62,809 bases of DNA from Actinomycetota bacterium (lineage in GTDB: Bacteria > Actinomycetota > Acidimicrobiia > Spongiisociales > UBA11373): the NCBI GenBank assembly GCA_020444505.1, contig JAHLKU010000001.1, positions 1 to 62,809 on the forward strand, read 5' to 3'. Below are positions 34,631 through 48,437 of this stretch, piece by piece. Position 1 is the first letter of the stretch. The number at the start of each line of letters is the position of its first letter. Position numbers and translations under genes: made by a program. Below the pieces are notes generated by a model, which ran no database searches, had not been told where the DNA came from, and saw only the letters and a program-made list of their open reading frames with translations.

Positions 34631-36532
34631 TCAGAGCCCTTCGATCGGGACCGGGTCCACCCCGTGGGGCTCGAACCCCATCACCTGCCCGTAGAACGAC
34701 AGCTCCGCCAGGAGGGTGCGGATCTGGTTCTCGGCCTTGCGGAACCCGTGGCCCTCGCCCTCGTAGGTGACGTGGGCGACCGGGATGCCGCCGGAGCGCA
34801 GCGCGTCGGCCATGATCTCGGCCTGCTCGGGGGGCACCACCCGGTCGTCGAGGCCCTGGAACAGGATGATCGGGCACGTGATGTCCGCGGCGTGGTGGAT
34901 GGGGGACCGCTCGGTGTAGAGGGACTCGGTCTCGGGGTACGGCCCCACCAGCCAGTCCAGGTAGCGGCTCTCGAACTTGTGGGTGTCGCGGGCCAGCAGC
35001 GCCAGGTCGGCGACGCCGTAGTGGCTGGCGCCCGCGGCGAAGTCGTCCCGGAAGGCGAGCGCCGCCAGGGTGGTGTAGCCGCCCGCGCTGCCGCCCCTGA
35101 TGGCGAGGCGCCCGCCGTCGGCCTTGCCCCCGTCCACCAGGTGCTGTGCCGCCAGGGCGCAGTCCCGCACGTCCACGACGCCCCAGGTGCCCTCGAGCCG
35201 CTCCCAGTAGTCCCGCCCGTACCCGCACGAGCCGCCGTAGTCCACGTCCACCACCGCGATGCCGCGGCTCGTCCAGAACTGGATGGCCAGGTCGAGGTGG
35301 GTGCGGGTGGCTGCGGTCGGCCCGCCGTGGCTGAACACCACCAGCGGCGGCAGTTCGCCGTCGGGGGCCGAGAAGCCGGGGTTGGCGGGCGGGTAGTGGA
35401 AGGCGTGGGCGGGCCCGTCCGGCGTGTCGAACGTGATCCGTTCGGGCGCCGAGAAGAAGGCAGGGTCCACCCCGGGGTCGGGCGCGGCGGCGAGCACCTC
35501 GGCGGCGCCGTCGGCGGCCTTCACCCGGACCACCTCGGGGAAGCGGTCGGGGGCGCCTGCCACCATCACGGCCCCGGTGCCGCCCACCGCCAGGAGGGGC
35601 GGCAGCCAGGTGCCGGGCGCCGGGAGGTGCCGGAGCGTGCCGTCGGGGGCTGCCACCAGCACGAGCGGGCCGTGGGGGGTGCTGGCTACCGCGAAGATCG
35701 ACCCGTCGTCCAGGAAGCCGTAGCGGCGGCACCGGAACTGCCACTGGCAGGTGCCGATGTCGCCGGTGATCTCGAACACCGGGTCGGCGCCGTCCTCGTC
35801 GTACTCGTACAGGTTCCACCAGCCGGTCCGGTCCGAGGCGTAGTGCAGCGTGCCGTCCGGCGACCACTCCGGCTGGAAGATCGACTCCTGCGGCCCGCCG
35901 GCCACCCACGACGGCGTGCCGCCCAGGTCCACCTTCCACAGCGTGGTGCCGTTCCAGGGCATGTTGGGGTGGTCCCAGGCGAGGTAGGCCAGGGTCACCC
36001 CGTCCGGGCTGATGCGTGGGTTCGAGAAGAAGTCGTGGCCGGAGGCCACCACCTCGGGCTCGGAGCCGTCGAAGCGGATGCGGACGATCTCGTTCACCGG
36101 CTCGCCGCCGCCGTGCCGCTCCCGCACCGCCACCAGGAACCCGTCGCCCAGGTCGAGGTCGGCGTAGCGCAGCGCGGCGGGTGCTGCCGGCTCGGGGGTG
36201 ATCGGCTCCGGGGCCGCCCCGGGGGCGATGCGGTAGATGCGCTGGTCCTCGAACGAGACGGCGTACACCACCCCGTCGCGCACCGCGTAGGCGCCGCCGC
36301 CGTACTCGTGGACGCGGGACCGGGCGTTGAAGCCCTCCGGCACGGCGTCGGCGGTGGTGCCGTCTGCGGAGCGCCGCACCACCACGCTGCGGCCTCCCTC
36401 GCGGGGCCGGCTCTCCACCCAGTAGGCGTCGCCTCCGTCGAGTTCGACCGAGTCGGCGTACTTGACGGAGGCGGCGACCACGTGCTCCGGCGTGATCGGC
36501 GATTCCCAGGACCCGTACGGGGCGGTCTTCAT
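34631..36532 (-). CDS. S9 family prolyl oligopeptidase-like peptidase
   Basis: 633 residues. A beta-propeller (about 20-380, with WD-like blades such as ISPDGVTLAYLAW) leads to an alpha/beta hydrolase with nucleophile motif GGSAGGY, the acid in DDRVVPPEQAE and the catalytic histidine in GEGHGF. Family members cleave short peptides after proline or act as acylaminoacyl peptidases. ATG at 36532 with GAGGAG before it; the extension to 37045 is the shadow of prmC. Cytoplasmic, since no signal peptide is seen. Confidence 0.93.
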   Translation of the reverse strand: MKTAPYGSWESPITPEHVVAASVKYADSVELDGGDAYWVESRPREGGRSVVVRRSADGTTADAVPEGFNARSRVHEYGGGAYAVRDGVVYAVSFEDQRIYRIAPGAAPEPITPEPAAPAALRYADLDLGDGFLVAVRERHGGGEPVNEIVRIRFDGSEPEVVASGHDFFSNPRISPDGVTLAYLAWDHPNMPWNGTTLWKVDLGGTPSWVAGGPQESIFQPEWSPDGTLHYASDRTGWWNLYEYDEDGADPVFEITGDIGTCQWQFRCRRYGFLDDGSIFAVASTPHGPLVLVAAPDGTLRHLPAPGTWLPPLLAVGGTGAVMVAGAPDRFPEVVRVKAADGAAEVLAAAPDPGVDPAFFSAPERITFDTPDGPAHAFHYPPANPGFSAPDGELPPLVVFSHGGPTAATRTHLDLAIQFWTSRGIAVVDVDYGGSCGYGRDYWERLEGTWGVVDVRDCALAAQHLVDGGKADGGRLAIRGGSAGGYTTLAALAFRDDFAAGASHYGVADLALLARDTHKFESRYLDWLVGPYPETESLYTERSPIHHAADITCPIILFQGLDDRVVPPEQAEIMADALRSGGIPVAHVTYEGEGHGFRKAENQIRTLLAELSFYGQVMGFEPHGVDPVPIEGL

Positions 36533-36607
36533 GAGGTCTCCTCGGTGGTGCCACCGGCGACGGTAGCAAGCGGCGCCTAGGCCCGGCGCCCTGCTTTGAT
36601 GCGATGC

Positions 36608-37399
36608 ATGGACCTCCCCGCTCACGAAGCGCGCCGGCTGGCCGCCGCCGCGGCAGGGACGGCGCCGGGGGCCGCCCCTGCGCCGCTCGACGCCGCCCGG
36701 CAGGAGGCGTACGACCGGCTGGCTGCCCGCCGCCTCGACGGCGAGCCGCTGCAGTACCTGGAGGGGACCGCGGCGTTCGGGCCGGTGGAGGTGGCCGTGG
36801 ACGCCAGGGCGCTGATCCCGCGGCCGGAGACCGAGGGGCTCTGGGAGCTGGCGGTGGCCGCGCTCGGCGAGGCCGGCCCCGGCACCACCATCGTCGACCT
36901 GGGCACCGGCACCGGGGCGCTGGCGTTCGCCCTGGAGCACGCCTTCGGGGAGGCCAGGGTGATCGGGGTGGACGACGACGAAGCGGCGCTGTCGCTGGCC
37001 GCCGAGAACGCCGCCCGCCTCGGCTCGAACGTGGAGCTGGTGCACGGCGACCTGTTCTCAGCGCTCGACGAGCGGCTCATGGGCCGCCTGGACCTGGTCG
37101 TGTCGAATCCGCCGTACGTGGCCGAGGCCGAGTGGGCGTCGCTGCCGCCCGACGTGCGCGAGCACGAGCCGCGCCACGCCCTGGTGGCGGGGCCGGCAGG
37201 CACCGAGGTGCTGGAGCGCATCGCCGAGGAGGCGTACTGGTGGCTGGCGGTGGGGGGCCACCTGCTGTGCGAGATCGGCGAGACCCAGGGAGCGGCGATG
37301 GAACGGGCGTTCGGGGCGTTCGACCGCCACATCCGCACGGACCTCGCAGGACGCGACCGCTACCTGGTGGCCCGCAAGGGCGCCCCCTGCTGCGTGTGA
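36608..37399 (+). CDS. prmC: Release factor glutamine methyltransferase PrmC
   Basis: 263 residues from the ATG at 36608 (others at 36599 and a TTG at 36596 are in frame). It methylates the GGQ glutamine of release factors. IVDLGTGTGALAF is the SAM site and SNPPYV the NPPY catalytic motif. The upstream region lacks a clear ribosome-binding site. Its stop overlaps the ATG of tsaC (TGATG). Normally next to prfA; here four opposite-strand genes separate them. Confidence 0.93.
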   Translation: MDLPAHEARRLAAAAAGTAPGAAPAPLDAARQEAYDRLAARRLDGEPLQYLEGTAAFGPVEVAVDARALIPRPETEGLWELAVAALGEAGPGTTIVDLGTGTGALAFALEHAFGEARVIGVDDDEAALSLAAENAARLGSNVELVHGDLFSALDERLMGRLDLVVSNPPYVAEAEWASLPPDVREHEPRHALVAGPAGTEVLERIAEEAYWWLAVGGHLLCEIGETQGAAMERAFGAFDRHIRTDLAGRDRYLVARKGAPCCV

Positions 37400-37974
37400 T
37401 GGACGCCGCCCTCGCCGCCGCCGTCGCCGCCCTCGGGGAGGGCCGCATCGTCGGGGTGCCCACCGACACGGTGTACGGCATCGCCGCCGACCCCTTCTCG
37501 GAGGCGGCGGTCCGGGCGCTGTTCGCCGCCAAGGACCGCCCGGAGGTGCTGCCGATCCCCATCCTCGCCGCCGGTCCCGATCAGGCCGCCCGCATCGGCG
37601 TGCTCGACGGCGCGGCGGCCACCGCGGGGGCGGTCCACTGGCCGGGAGCGCTGACGATGGTGGTGCCCCGGGCCCCCGGCCTGCCGCCGTGGATCGGCCA
37701 CCCCGACAGCGGTTCGGTGGGCATCCGGGTGCCCGACCACCCGGTCGCCCTGGCGCTGCTGCGTCTGGCCGGGCCGCTGGCCGTCACCAGCGCCAACCGG
37801 AGCGGGTTCCCCGCCGCCGACGACGACCGCAGCGCCCGGGCGGCGCTCGGCGCGGCGGTGGCGGTGTATCTGGAGGGGAGCGGCGCCGGCGGGGCGGCGA
37901 GCACGGTCGTGGACTTCACGGGGCCGGTGCCGCAGGTGCTGCGGCGGGGCCCGACCGCCTGGCCTGCGGGCTGA
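37399..37974 (+). CDS. tsaC: Threonylcarbamoyl-AMP synthase (Sua5/YrdC/YwlC)
   Basis: 191 residues, the short YrdC form without the Sua5 extension. It makes threonylcarbamoyl-AMP for t6A37 of tRNA. Signatures: [13 protein letters not shown], the [12 protein letters not shown] region, [20 protein letters not shown] and [12 protein letters not shown]. The ATG at 37399 overlaps the prmC TGA. Confidence 0.93.
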   Translation: MDAALAAAVAALGEGRIVGVPTDTVYGIAADPFSEAAVRALFAAKDRPEVLPIPILAAGPDQAARIGVLDGAAATAGAVHWPGALTMVVPRAPGLPPWIGHPDSGSVGIRVPDHPVALALLRLAGPLAVTSANRSGFPAADDDRSARAALGAAVAVYLEGSGAGGAASTVVDFTGPVPQVLRRGPTAWPAG

Positions 37975-37998
37975 GCCTGGATGCCCGGGGCCGCCGGG

Positions 37999-38004
37999 TA
38001 CAAT
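37999..38004 (+). promoter_or_regulatory. -10 element upstream of glyA
   Basis: TACAAT, then GAGGAGG and the glyA ATG at 38027. The -35 region is weak. It may launch glyA and the ATP synthase genes. Confidence 0.5.
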
Positions 38005-38026
38005 CCCGGCGCCCGAGGAGGCTCCC

Positions 38027-39298
38027 ATGACCGATCTCCGGCCGCTCTCCGACGCCGACCCCGCCGTCGCCGATCTCCTCGGCCGTGAGGCCGAGCGGCA
38101 GCGGTCCAGCATCCATCTCATCGCCAGCGAGAACTTCGTGTCGCGCGCGGTGATGGAGGCGTCGGGATCGGTGCTGACCAACAAGTACAGCGAGGGCTAC
38201 CCGGGGCGCCGCTACTACCAGGGCTGCGCGATCGTCGACGCGGTGGAGGACCTGGCCCGGGATCGGGCGAAGGCGCTGTTCGGTGCCGAGCACGCCAACG
38301 TCCAGAGCCACAGCGGGGCGCAGGCGAACATGGCGGTCTACTTCGGCCTGCTGGAACCGGGCGACACGGTGCTGGGGATGGCGCTCGACCAGGGCGGCCA
38401 CCTCACCCACGGCGCCGGGGTGAACTTCTCGGGCCGCATCTTCGACTTCCAGGCGTACGGGGTGGACCCCGGCACCGAACTGGTGGACATGGACGAGGTC
38501 CGGCAACGGGCGCTCGACACCCGGCCCCGGATGATCGTGGCCGGCTACTCCGCCTATTCGCGGCTGCTGGACTGGGCGGCGTTCCGGGCGATCGCCGACG
38601 AGGTGGGCGCCTACCTGATGGTGGACACGGCGCACTTCATCGGCCTCATCGCCGGCGGCGCCCACCCCGACCCGGTGCCCCACGCCCACGTGGTCACCGG
38701 CACCACCCACAAGGCGCTGCGCGGCCCCCGCGGCGGCCTCATCCTCACCACGGCCGACCTCGCCGCCGCGATCGACAAGGGCGTGTTCCCGGTCACCCAG
38801 GGCGGCGCCCTCAACAACCAGATCGCCGCCCGGGCGGTGGCGTTCGCCGAGGCGTCCACGCCGCAGTACCGGGAGTACGCCCACCAGGTGGTCCGCAACG
38901 CGGCGGCCATGGCCGCAGAGATGGCCGCCGGCGGCGCCCGCATCGTCAGCGGCGGCACCGACAACCACCTCTTCCTGGTGGACCTGCGCTCCCTCGACGA
39001 GGACCTGACCGGCCGGGACGCCGCCGCGGTGCTGGCATCGGTGGGCATCGTGCTCAACTCGAACCCGATCCCCTTCGACCCCCGCCCGCCGTACCGGGCC
39101 ACCGGCATCCGGATCGGCACCCCCGCGGCCACCACCTGCGGCATGCGCGAGCCCGAGGTGGAGGCGACCGCCCGCCTGATCCTGGAGGCGCTGCGCCATC
39201 GCGGTGACGATGCCCGCCTCGAGGCGGTCCGCGCCGGGGTGGCCGAGATCACCGCCGCTCACCCGGCCTACCCGGAGGGCTTCCCCGGCCATGTCTGA
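38027..39298 (+). CDS. glyA: Serine hydroxymethyltransferase
   Basis: 423 residues, a PLP enzyme making glycine and methylene-tetrahydrofolate from serine. Signatures: [32 protein letters not shown] and the Schiff-base lysine in [13 protein letters not shown]. The usual VDMAHxAGL is changed to VDTAHFIGL, probably neutral. Strong GAGGAGG before the ATG. Overlaps atpZ by eight bases. Confidence 0.95.
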   Translation: MTDLRPLSDADPAVADLLGREAERQRSSIHLIASENFVSRAVMEASGSVLTNKYSEGYPGRRYYQGCAIVDAVEDLARDRAKALFGAEHANVQSHSGAQANMAVYFGLLEPGDTVLGMALDQGGHLTHGAGVNFSGRIFDFQAYGVDPGTELVDMDEVRQRALDTRPRMIVAGYSAYSRLLDWAAFRAIADEVGAYLMVDTAHFIGLIAGGAHPDPVPHAHVVTGTTHKALRGPRGGLILTTADLAAAIDKGVFPVTQGGALNNQIAARAVAFAEASTPQYREYAHQVVRNAAAMAAEMAAGGARIVSGGTDNHLFLVDLRSLDEDLTGRDAAAVLASVGIVLNSNPIPFDPRPPYRATGIRIGTPAATTCGMREPEVEATARLILEALRHRGDDARLEAVRAGVAEITAAHPAYPEGFPGHV

Positions 39299-39548
39299 CC
39301 ACGGCGCCCCGGGCGACGATCGGCGGACCGAGACGGCCCGCCGGCAGGTGAGCAGGGCCGTGGGGCACACCGTGGAGACGACGTCGTTCTTCGGGTCGAT
39401 CATGGCCGGGCTGCTGGTGGGCTGGGTGGCCGACCGCCTCGCAGGCACCGATCCGCTGTTCATCGTGATCGGCATCGTGGCCGGGTTCGGCGTCGGGTTC
39501 TGGAAGATGTGGGTGGACTACACGAAGGCGACCGATGACCGACATTGA
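39291..39548 (+). CDS. AtpZ-like ATP synthase accessory protein
   Basis: 85 residues with two membrane helices. [31 protein letters not shown] matches the AtpZ/AtpI PF09527 group, thought to act with AtpI in Mg2+ or c-ring handling. ATG at 39291 overlaps the glyA stop. The following AtpI gene overlaps its 3' end by 14 bases. Confidence 0.8.
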   Translation: MSDHGAPGDDRRTETARRQVSRAVGHTVETTSFFGSIMAGLLVGWVADRLAGTDPLFIVIGIVAGFGVGFWKMWVDYTKATDDRH

Positions 39549-39933
39549 GCTCGGGATGGCCTGGAAGATCGTCGTGCGGACGGTGTGGGTGGGGCCGGTC
39601 GCGGTGGCGGCCGCGTGGGCCCTGCGGGGGCCGGTCGGAGCGTGGTCGGCGGCCGTCGGCGTGGCGATCGTGGTCGGCAATTTCCTGCTGTCGGGATGGG
39701 TGCTGAGCCGGGCTTTGAGAATCTCGCCGGGCGTCTATCATGCCGCAGCGCTGTTCGGATTCCTGCTCCGGCTCGGCCTCATCGCCGCCGCGATGTTCGC
39801 CGTCGCCGCCGTGGCAGACGTGGACAAGCACGCAATGGGGATTGCGGCCGTGGGGAGCTACCTGGTGTTACTCACGCTGGAGGCGGTCGCCATGACCAAG
39901 AGCACCGAGAGGGAGCCAGAGTGGAGCAACTGA
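39535..39933 (+). CDS. atpI: AtpI-like ATP synthase assembly protein
   Basis: 132 residues with four predicted membrane helices (AWKIVVRTVWVGPVAV, AAVGVAIVVGNFLL, FLLRLGLIAAAMFAV, GSYLVLLTLEAV). It matches the ATP synthase I family, which helps assemble the c-ring. It precedes atpB, overlapping it by 13 bases. Confidence 0.8.
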   Translation: MTDIELGMAWKIVVRTVWVGPVAVAAAWALRGPVGAWSAAVGVAIVVGNFLLSGWVLSRALRISPGVYHAAALFGFLLRLGLIAAAMFAVAAVADVDKHAMGIAAVGSYLVLLTLEAVAMTKSTEREPEWSN

Positions 39934-40739
39934 TACTCGCCAGCGGCGCCTGCGACCCGGCGGCAGACATCATCTGCAAGCCGGAGAACGTGAACGAGTT
40001 GTTCGAGTTCACGCATCCCCTCTTCTCCATCGGCCCCTTCGACTTCACCCGCACCGTCTTCCTCACCTTCCTCGCCATGGTGATCGTGCTGGCCTTCCTC
40101 TACTTCGGCCTGCGCAAGACCAGGGTGGTCCCCTCCCGCTTCGGCGTGCTGGTCGAGTCGGCCGTCGGCTTCGTGCGCGACGACATCGCCAAGGGCGTCA
40201 TCGGGCCCGAGGGCGGCCGGTACGTCCCCTACCTGCTGGCGATGTTCCTGTTCCTGCTGGTGGCCAACCTGTTCGAGGTCACCCCGGGCATCAACTTCCC
40301 CATCACCAGCCGCATGGCCATCCCGGTGTTCCTGTCGCTGCTCACCTGGGTGATCTTCGTGGTGGTCGGGTTCTTCAAGAACGGCTTCCGCTACGTCCTC
40401 GACATCATCTGGCCCAAGTCCGTGCCGATCGGCCTCCGCTGGCTCGTCGGCATCATCGAGCTCGTCTCCACGTTCCTGCTCCGCCCCCTCACGCTGGCCG
40501 TCCGGCTGTTCGCCAACATGGTCGCCGGCCACCTGATGCTGACGCTGCTGCTGGTGTCGGGGTGGGTCTTCATGTCGAGCGTCGGCGACATCGGTGCACG
40601 GTCGATCATCGGCCTGCCCTGGTTCGTCTTCGGCCTCGGCATCTACCTGTTCGAGATCGTCGTCGCCGTGCTGCAGGCGTACATCTTCACGCTGCTGTCG
40701 GCGGTCTACATCCAGTCGTCCGTTCACCCCGAGCACTAG
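39921..40739 (+). CDS. atpB: ATP synthase F0 subunit a
   Basis: 272 residues. Membrane proton channel of the ATP synthase. The essential arginine is in PLTLAVRLFANMVAGH, and further helices include FVFGLGIYLFEIVVAVLQAYIF. A cytoplasmic or outer segment of about 40 residues comes first. GTG at 39921 inside the atpI gene, with GGGAG seven bases upstream. Confidence 0.95.
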   Translation: MEQLILASGACDPAADIICKPENVNELFEFTHPLFSIGPFDFTRTVFLTFLAMVIVLAFLYFGLRKTRVVPSRFGVLVESAVGFVRDDIAKGVIGPEGGRYVPYLLAMFLFLLVANLFEVTPGINFPITSRMAIPVFLSLLTWVIFVVVGFFKNGFRYVLDIIWPKSVPIGLRWLVGIIELVSTFLLRPLTLAVRLFANMVAGHLMLTLLLVSGWVFMSSVGDIGARSIIGLPWFVFGLGIYLFEIVVAVLQAYIFTLLSAVYIQSSVHPEH

Positions 40740-40979
<240 letters not shown>

Positions 40980-40991
40980 GGGAGCCCCGAC

Positions 40992-41552
40992 ATGCTGCAA
41001 CTGCTCGTGCCGGCCCTGGTGCTGGCCGCCGAAGAGGCTGCCGAGGAGCCGTCGGGGATCGACCTGCTGATCCCCGAGACCTCGGAGCTGATCGCAGGCA
41101 TCATCGCCTTCGCGATCATCTTCTTCGTCGTCTGGAAGTGGGCCCTGCCCGCCATCAACCGGACGCTGGAAGCCCGCCAGGCGGCCATCACCGGCCAGGT
41201 GGCCGAGGCCGAGAAGACCAAGGCCGAGGCCGAGAGCCTGCTGGAGGACTACAAGCAGCAGCTCTCCGAGGCCCGTTCCAAGGCCGACTCGATCGTGGAC
41301 GAGGCCAAGGCCACCGCCGAGGCGGTGCGGGGCGACATCGTCGCCAAGGCCGAGGCCCACGCCGCCGAGATCACCCAGAAGGCGCGTGCCGAGGCGCAGG
41401 CCGAGAAGGCCCGCGCCGCGGCGTCGATCCGTGACGAGATCAGCGCGCTCTCGGTGGAGATCGCCCAGAAGGCGACCGCCGGGGCGATCGACGCCACGGC
41501 GCACCGCGCGCTCGTGGACCAGTTCCTCCAGGAGCTGGGGGAGATGGAGTAG
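40992..41552 (+). CDS. atpF: ATP synthase F0 subunit b
   Basis: 186 residues. One membrane helix (LIAGIIAFAIIFFVVWKWALP, about 33-53) and a long charged helix that forms the peripheral stalk. Unlike mycobacteria, no delta-subunit fusion is seen; a separate atpH follows. GGGGAG precedes the ATG. Confidence 0.93.
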   Translation: MLQLLVPALVLAAEEAAEEPSGIDLLIPETSELIAGIIAFAIIFFVVWKWALPAINRTLEARQAAITGQVAEAEKTKAEAESLLEDYKQQLSEARSKADSIVDEAKATAEAVRGDIVAKAEAHAAEITQKARAEAQAEKARAAASIRDEISALSVEIAQKATAGAIDATAHRALVDQFLQELGEME

Positions 41553-42089
41553 ATGGCCTCCGACGACCGCATCGACGGCTACGCCGCTGCGATCCTCGAG
41601 ATCGCCCGCTCGGAGGGCGAGCTGGAGCGGGTCGGGGACGAGCTCTACACGATCGCCCGCGCCTTCGAGTCCTCCGCCGACCTGCGCGACGTCCTCACCG
41701 ACCGGAGGGTGCCGCTCGACCGCAAGCTGGCGGTGCTCGGCGACCTGCTCGAGGGCAAGGCGTCGCCGCTCTCACTGGGGCTCGTGAACTTCGTGGTGAG
41801 CGTCGGCCGCGGCGCCGACCTCCCCGCCATCGCCGACCGGCTGGCCGCCCGGGCGGCGGGCGAGCGGGATGCGGCCATCGCCGAGGTGCGCTCGGCCATC
41901 GAGCTGGACGACGAGACGGTCGCCCGGCTGGCGGCGGCGCTCGGCGAGGCCACCGGGAAGAAGGTGGAGGTCAAGACCGTGGTGGATCCCTCACTCCTTG
42001 GCGGGATCGTCGCCCGGGTGGGCGACACGGTCATCGACGGCTCCCTTCGGCACCGGATCGAACAACTTCGCGACACGTTGAACCAGTAA
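41553..42089 (+). CDS. atpH: ATP synthase F1 subunit delta
   Basis: 178 residues linking the F1 head to the b stalk. The C-terminal region KVEVKTVVDPSLLGGIVARVGDTVIDGS is the conserved signature. The ATG follows the atpF stop without a gap. Confidence 0.93.
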   Translation: MASDDRIDGYAAAILEIARSEGELERVGDELYTIARAFESSADLRDVLTDRRVPLDRKLAVLGDLLEGKASPLSLGLVNFVVSVGRGADLPAIADRLAARAAGERDAAIAEVRSAIELDDETVARLAAALGEATGKKVEVKTVVDPSLLGGIVARVGDTVIDGSLRHRIEQLRDTLNQ

Positions 42090-42098
42090 GGCGGATGG

Positions 42099-43613
<1,515 letters not shown>

Positions 43614-43616
43614 CCC

Positions 43617-46293
<2,677 letters not shown>

Positions 46294-46725
46294 ATGACCC
46301 GGCCCGCCCCCGTGGGCGAACCCGACCTCCTGGCACTGCGCGCGTTGCTGCGCGCCGCGGGCCTCCCCGACGACGTGGGAGAGCATCGCGACACGCTGGT
46401 CGCCGTGGCCCGGGACGGCGACGTGGTCGTCGGCGGGGTGGCAGTGGAGATCCACGACGGCCACGGCCTGCTCCGCTCGCTGGTGGTGGACGACGGGTTC
46501 CGGTCGATGGGGATCGGCCGCGGCCTGGTGGCCGCCGCCGAGGCGGCGGCCGGCGCCCGCGGCCTCGACGCGCTCACCCTGCTCACCGAGGGCGCCGCCG
46601 GGTACTTCGAGCCCCTCGGGTACCAGGGGGTGGCGCGGGACGCGGTGCCGGGGCCGCTGCAGGCGTCGAGCGAGTTCGCCGGCCTGTGCCCCGACGATGC
46701 GACGGCGATGACCAAGCCGCTCTGA
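46294..46725 (+). CDS. GNAT N-acetyltransferase (ArsN2-like)
   Basis: 143 residues. A GNAT domain with the acetyl-CoA loop RSMGIGRGLV. The ending ASSEFAGLCPDDATAMTKPL and LTLLTEGAAGYFEPLGY resemble the ArsN2 group found in arsenic loci. No ars genes are nearby, so the substrate remains open. Starts directly after the atpC stop. Confidence 0.78.
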   Translation: MTRPAPVGEPDLLALRALLRAAGLPDDVGEHRDTLVAVARDGDVVVGGVAVEIHDGHGLLRSLVVDDGFRSMGIGRGLVAAAEAAAGARGLDALTLLTEGAAGYFEPLGYQGVARDAVPGPLQASSEFAGLCPDDATAMTKPL

Positions 46726-46737
46726 CGCCGGCCCCGC

Positions 46738-46743
46738 TAACCT
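46738..46743 (+). promoter_or_regulatory. -10 element, leaderless start of the MshB-like gene
   Basis: TAACCT ends eight bases before the GTG, with no ribosome-binding site. Confidence 0.45.
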
Positions 46744-46751
46744 CTGCCGCC

Positions 46752-47594
46752 GTGCCCGGCTTGCTGGCGTTCCACGCCCACCCCGACGACGAGTCGCTCT
46801 CCATGGGCGGCACCCTGGCGCGCTACGCCGACGCCGGCGAGCACGTCGTGGTGGTGACCGCCACCAACGGCGAGGTCGGCGAGATCCACAACCACGACGA
46901 CCCGGAGTCCATCCGGGACCGCCTCGGCGAGGTGCGGCTGGAGGAACTGGCGGCGGCCACCGGGATCCTCGGGGTCGAGAGCGAGCGGCTCGGGTACCGG
47001 GACTCGGGGATGATGGGCACCGCCGACAACGGCAACCCCCGCTGCTTCTGGCAGGCCGACTTCATGGAGGCGGTGGGCCGCCTGGTGGCGGTGATCCGCC
47101 GCCACCGGCCCGAGGTGGTCACGTGCTACGACCCCTACGGCGGCTACGGCCACCCCGATCACATCCAGGTGCACCGGGTGGGGACCGCCGCCTTCTTCGG
47201 GGCGGCCGACATCGGGCGCTTCCCGCCCGGCGGCGGTGAGGAGCCGTGGCAGCCGTCCAAGCTGTACTGGGCCACCTGGCCGCGGGAGCGCTCTCGCCGC
47301 TCCAGGGAGGCCATGCTGGCGATGGGGCGGATCACCCCCGAGGAGGCGGCCCGGGAGCCCGGCCACGGCACCCGCGACGAGGACATCACCACCCGCCTCG
47401 ACGTGAGGGACTGGTTCGACCGCAAGTGGGAGGCGGTGCTGGCCCACCACACCCAGATCGCCGCCGATTCGTGGTTCCGGGCCCTGCCCGAGGAGGTGCG
47501 GCGGGAGGGGTTCGGCATCGAGACCTACCAGATGGTGTTCGACCGGACCGGGTCCGACCCGGCTGCACCGGATCTGTTCTCCGGGCTCAGGTAG
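46752..47594 (+). CDS. PIG-L family zinc deacetylase, MshB/Mca-like
   Basis: 280 residues. HAHPDDESLSMGG binds zinc, with the third ligand in GGYGHPDHIQ. YRDSGMMGT and the overall length are those of MshB (GlcNAc-Ins deacetylase in mycothiol synthesis) and Mca (mycothiol conjugate amidase). Either role implies mycothiol; sequence alone does not separate them. The GTG at 46752 probably starts a leaderless transcript. Confidence 0.85.
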   Translation: MPGLLAFHAHPDDESLSMGGTLARYADAGEHVVVVTATNGEVGEIHNHDDPESIRDRLGEVRLEELAAATGILGVESERLGYRDSGMMGTADNGNPRCFWQADFMEAVGRLVAVIRRHRPEVVTCYDPYGGYGHPDHIQVHRVGTAAFFGAADIGRFPPGGGEEPWQPSKLYWATWPRERSRRSREAMLAMGRITPEEAAREPGHGTRDEDITTRLDVRDWFDRKWEAVLAHHTQIAADSWFRALPEEVRREGFGIETYQMVFDRTGSDPAAPDLFSGLR

Positions 47595-47598
47595 CGCG

Positions 47599-48408
47599 GT
47601 GGGCCCGGCCGCGGCGCACTGGAAGCGGCACCTCGAAGCCTGGGCCATACCCGCCGACCTGCTCGCCGCCGCCGAGGAGCCTCCGTACGGGTGGCCGCCC
47701 GCCGTCCTCGCCAGGATGCGACGCGAGCGCGACCGGGGGGCGGCAACGCCCACCATCGACATCGTGACCGGCCTCGCCCCCGATGAGGGGACGGTGCTCG
47801 ACGTGGGGGCGGGCACCGGCCGCCTCGCCGTGCCGCTGGCCCGGGCCGGGCACCGGGTGACGGCCGTGGAGCCGGCGGCGACGATGCTGGCCGGGCTGCG
47901 GGAGGGGGCCGCCGGCCTCCCGGTGGAGGTCGTGGAGGGCCGCTGGCCGGAGGCGGCCGGCGTGGTGGGGCGTCACGACGTGGCCGTGTCGGCGCACGTG
48001 GTGTACGACGTGGCCGACCTCGCCCCGTTCCTCGCAGCGCTCGCCGACCGGGCGGCGGCGGTGGTGATCGAGTGCGGCGCCGACCATCCCTGGGCGTCGC
48101 TGGCGCCGCTGTACCGGGCGCTCCACGGCCTGGAGCGCCCCGCCGGGCCCACCGTGGACGACCTGGCGGCCGTGGTCGAGGAGATCACCGGTGCCGCCCC
48201 CGAGGTGGAACGCTGGGAGGCGGCGCGGCCGCTGTGGTTCGCCGACGAGCCCGAGATGCTGGCCTTCTACCGGCGGCGCCTGGTGTTGCCTGCGGACCGC
48301 ACCCCGGAACTGGCGGCGCTGCTGGCGCCCCGGGTGCGGCGGTTCGGCGGCGGCGTGACGCTCGACGACCGGCCGAGGCAGACCGCCACCGTCTGGTGGC
48401 GGGCCTGA
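47599..48408 (+). CDS. Class I SAM-dependent methyltransferase
   Basis: 269 residues. VLDVGAGTGRLAVPLA (about 66-81) is the SAM-binding glycine loop, and EPAATMLAGLR follows. The acceptor is unknown. The region VVYDVADLAPFLAALADR is typical of small-molecule methyltransferases. GTG start five bases after the upstream stop, so it is likely to share its transcript. Confidence 0.82.
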   Translation: MGPAAAHWKRHLEAWAIPADLLAAAEEPPYGWPPAVLARMRRERDRGAATPTIDIVTGLAPDEGTVLDVGAGTGRLAVPLARAGHRVTAVEPAATMLAGLREGAAGLPVEVVEGRWPEAAGVVGRHDVAVSAHVVYDVADLAPFLAALADRAAAVVIECGADHPWASLAPLYRALHGLERPAGPTVDDLAAVVEEITGAAPEVERWEAARPLWFADEPEMLAFYRRRLVLPADRTPELAALLAPRVRRFGGGVTLDDRPRQTATVWWRA

Positions 48409-48424
48409 GCGGGCGGAGCCTCAC

Positions 48425-48430
48425 TACCCT
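48425..48430 (+). promoter_or_regulatory. -10 element, leaderless start of the HisA-like gene
   Basis: TACCCT ends seven bases before the ATG, no ribosome-binding site visible. Confidence 0.45.
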
Positions 48431-48437
48431 CCGTGCC

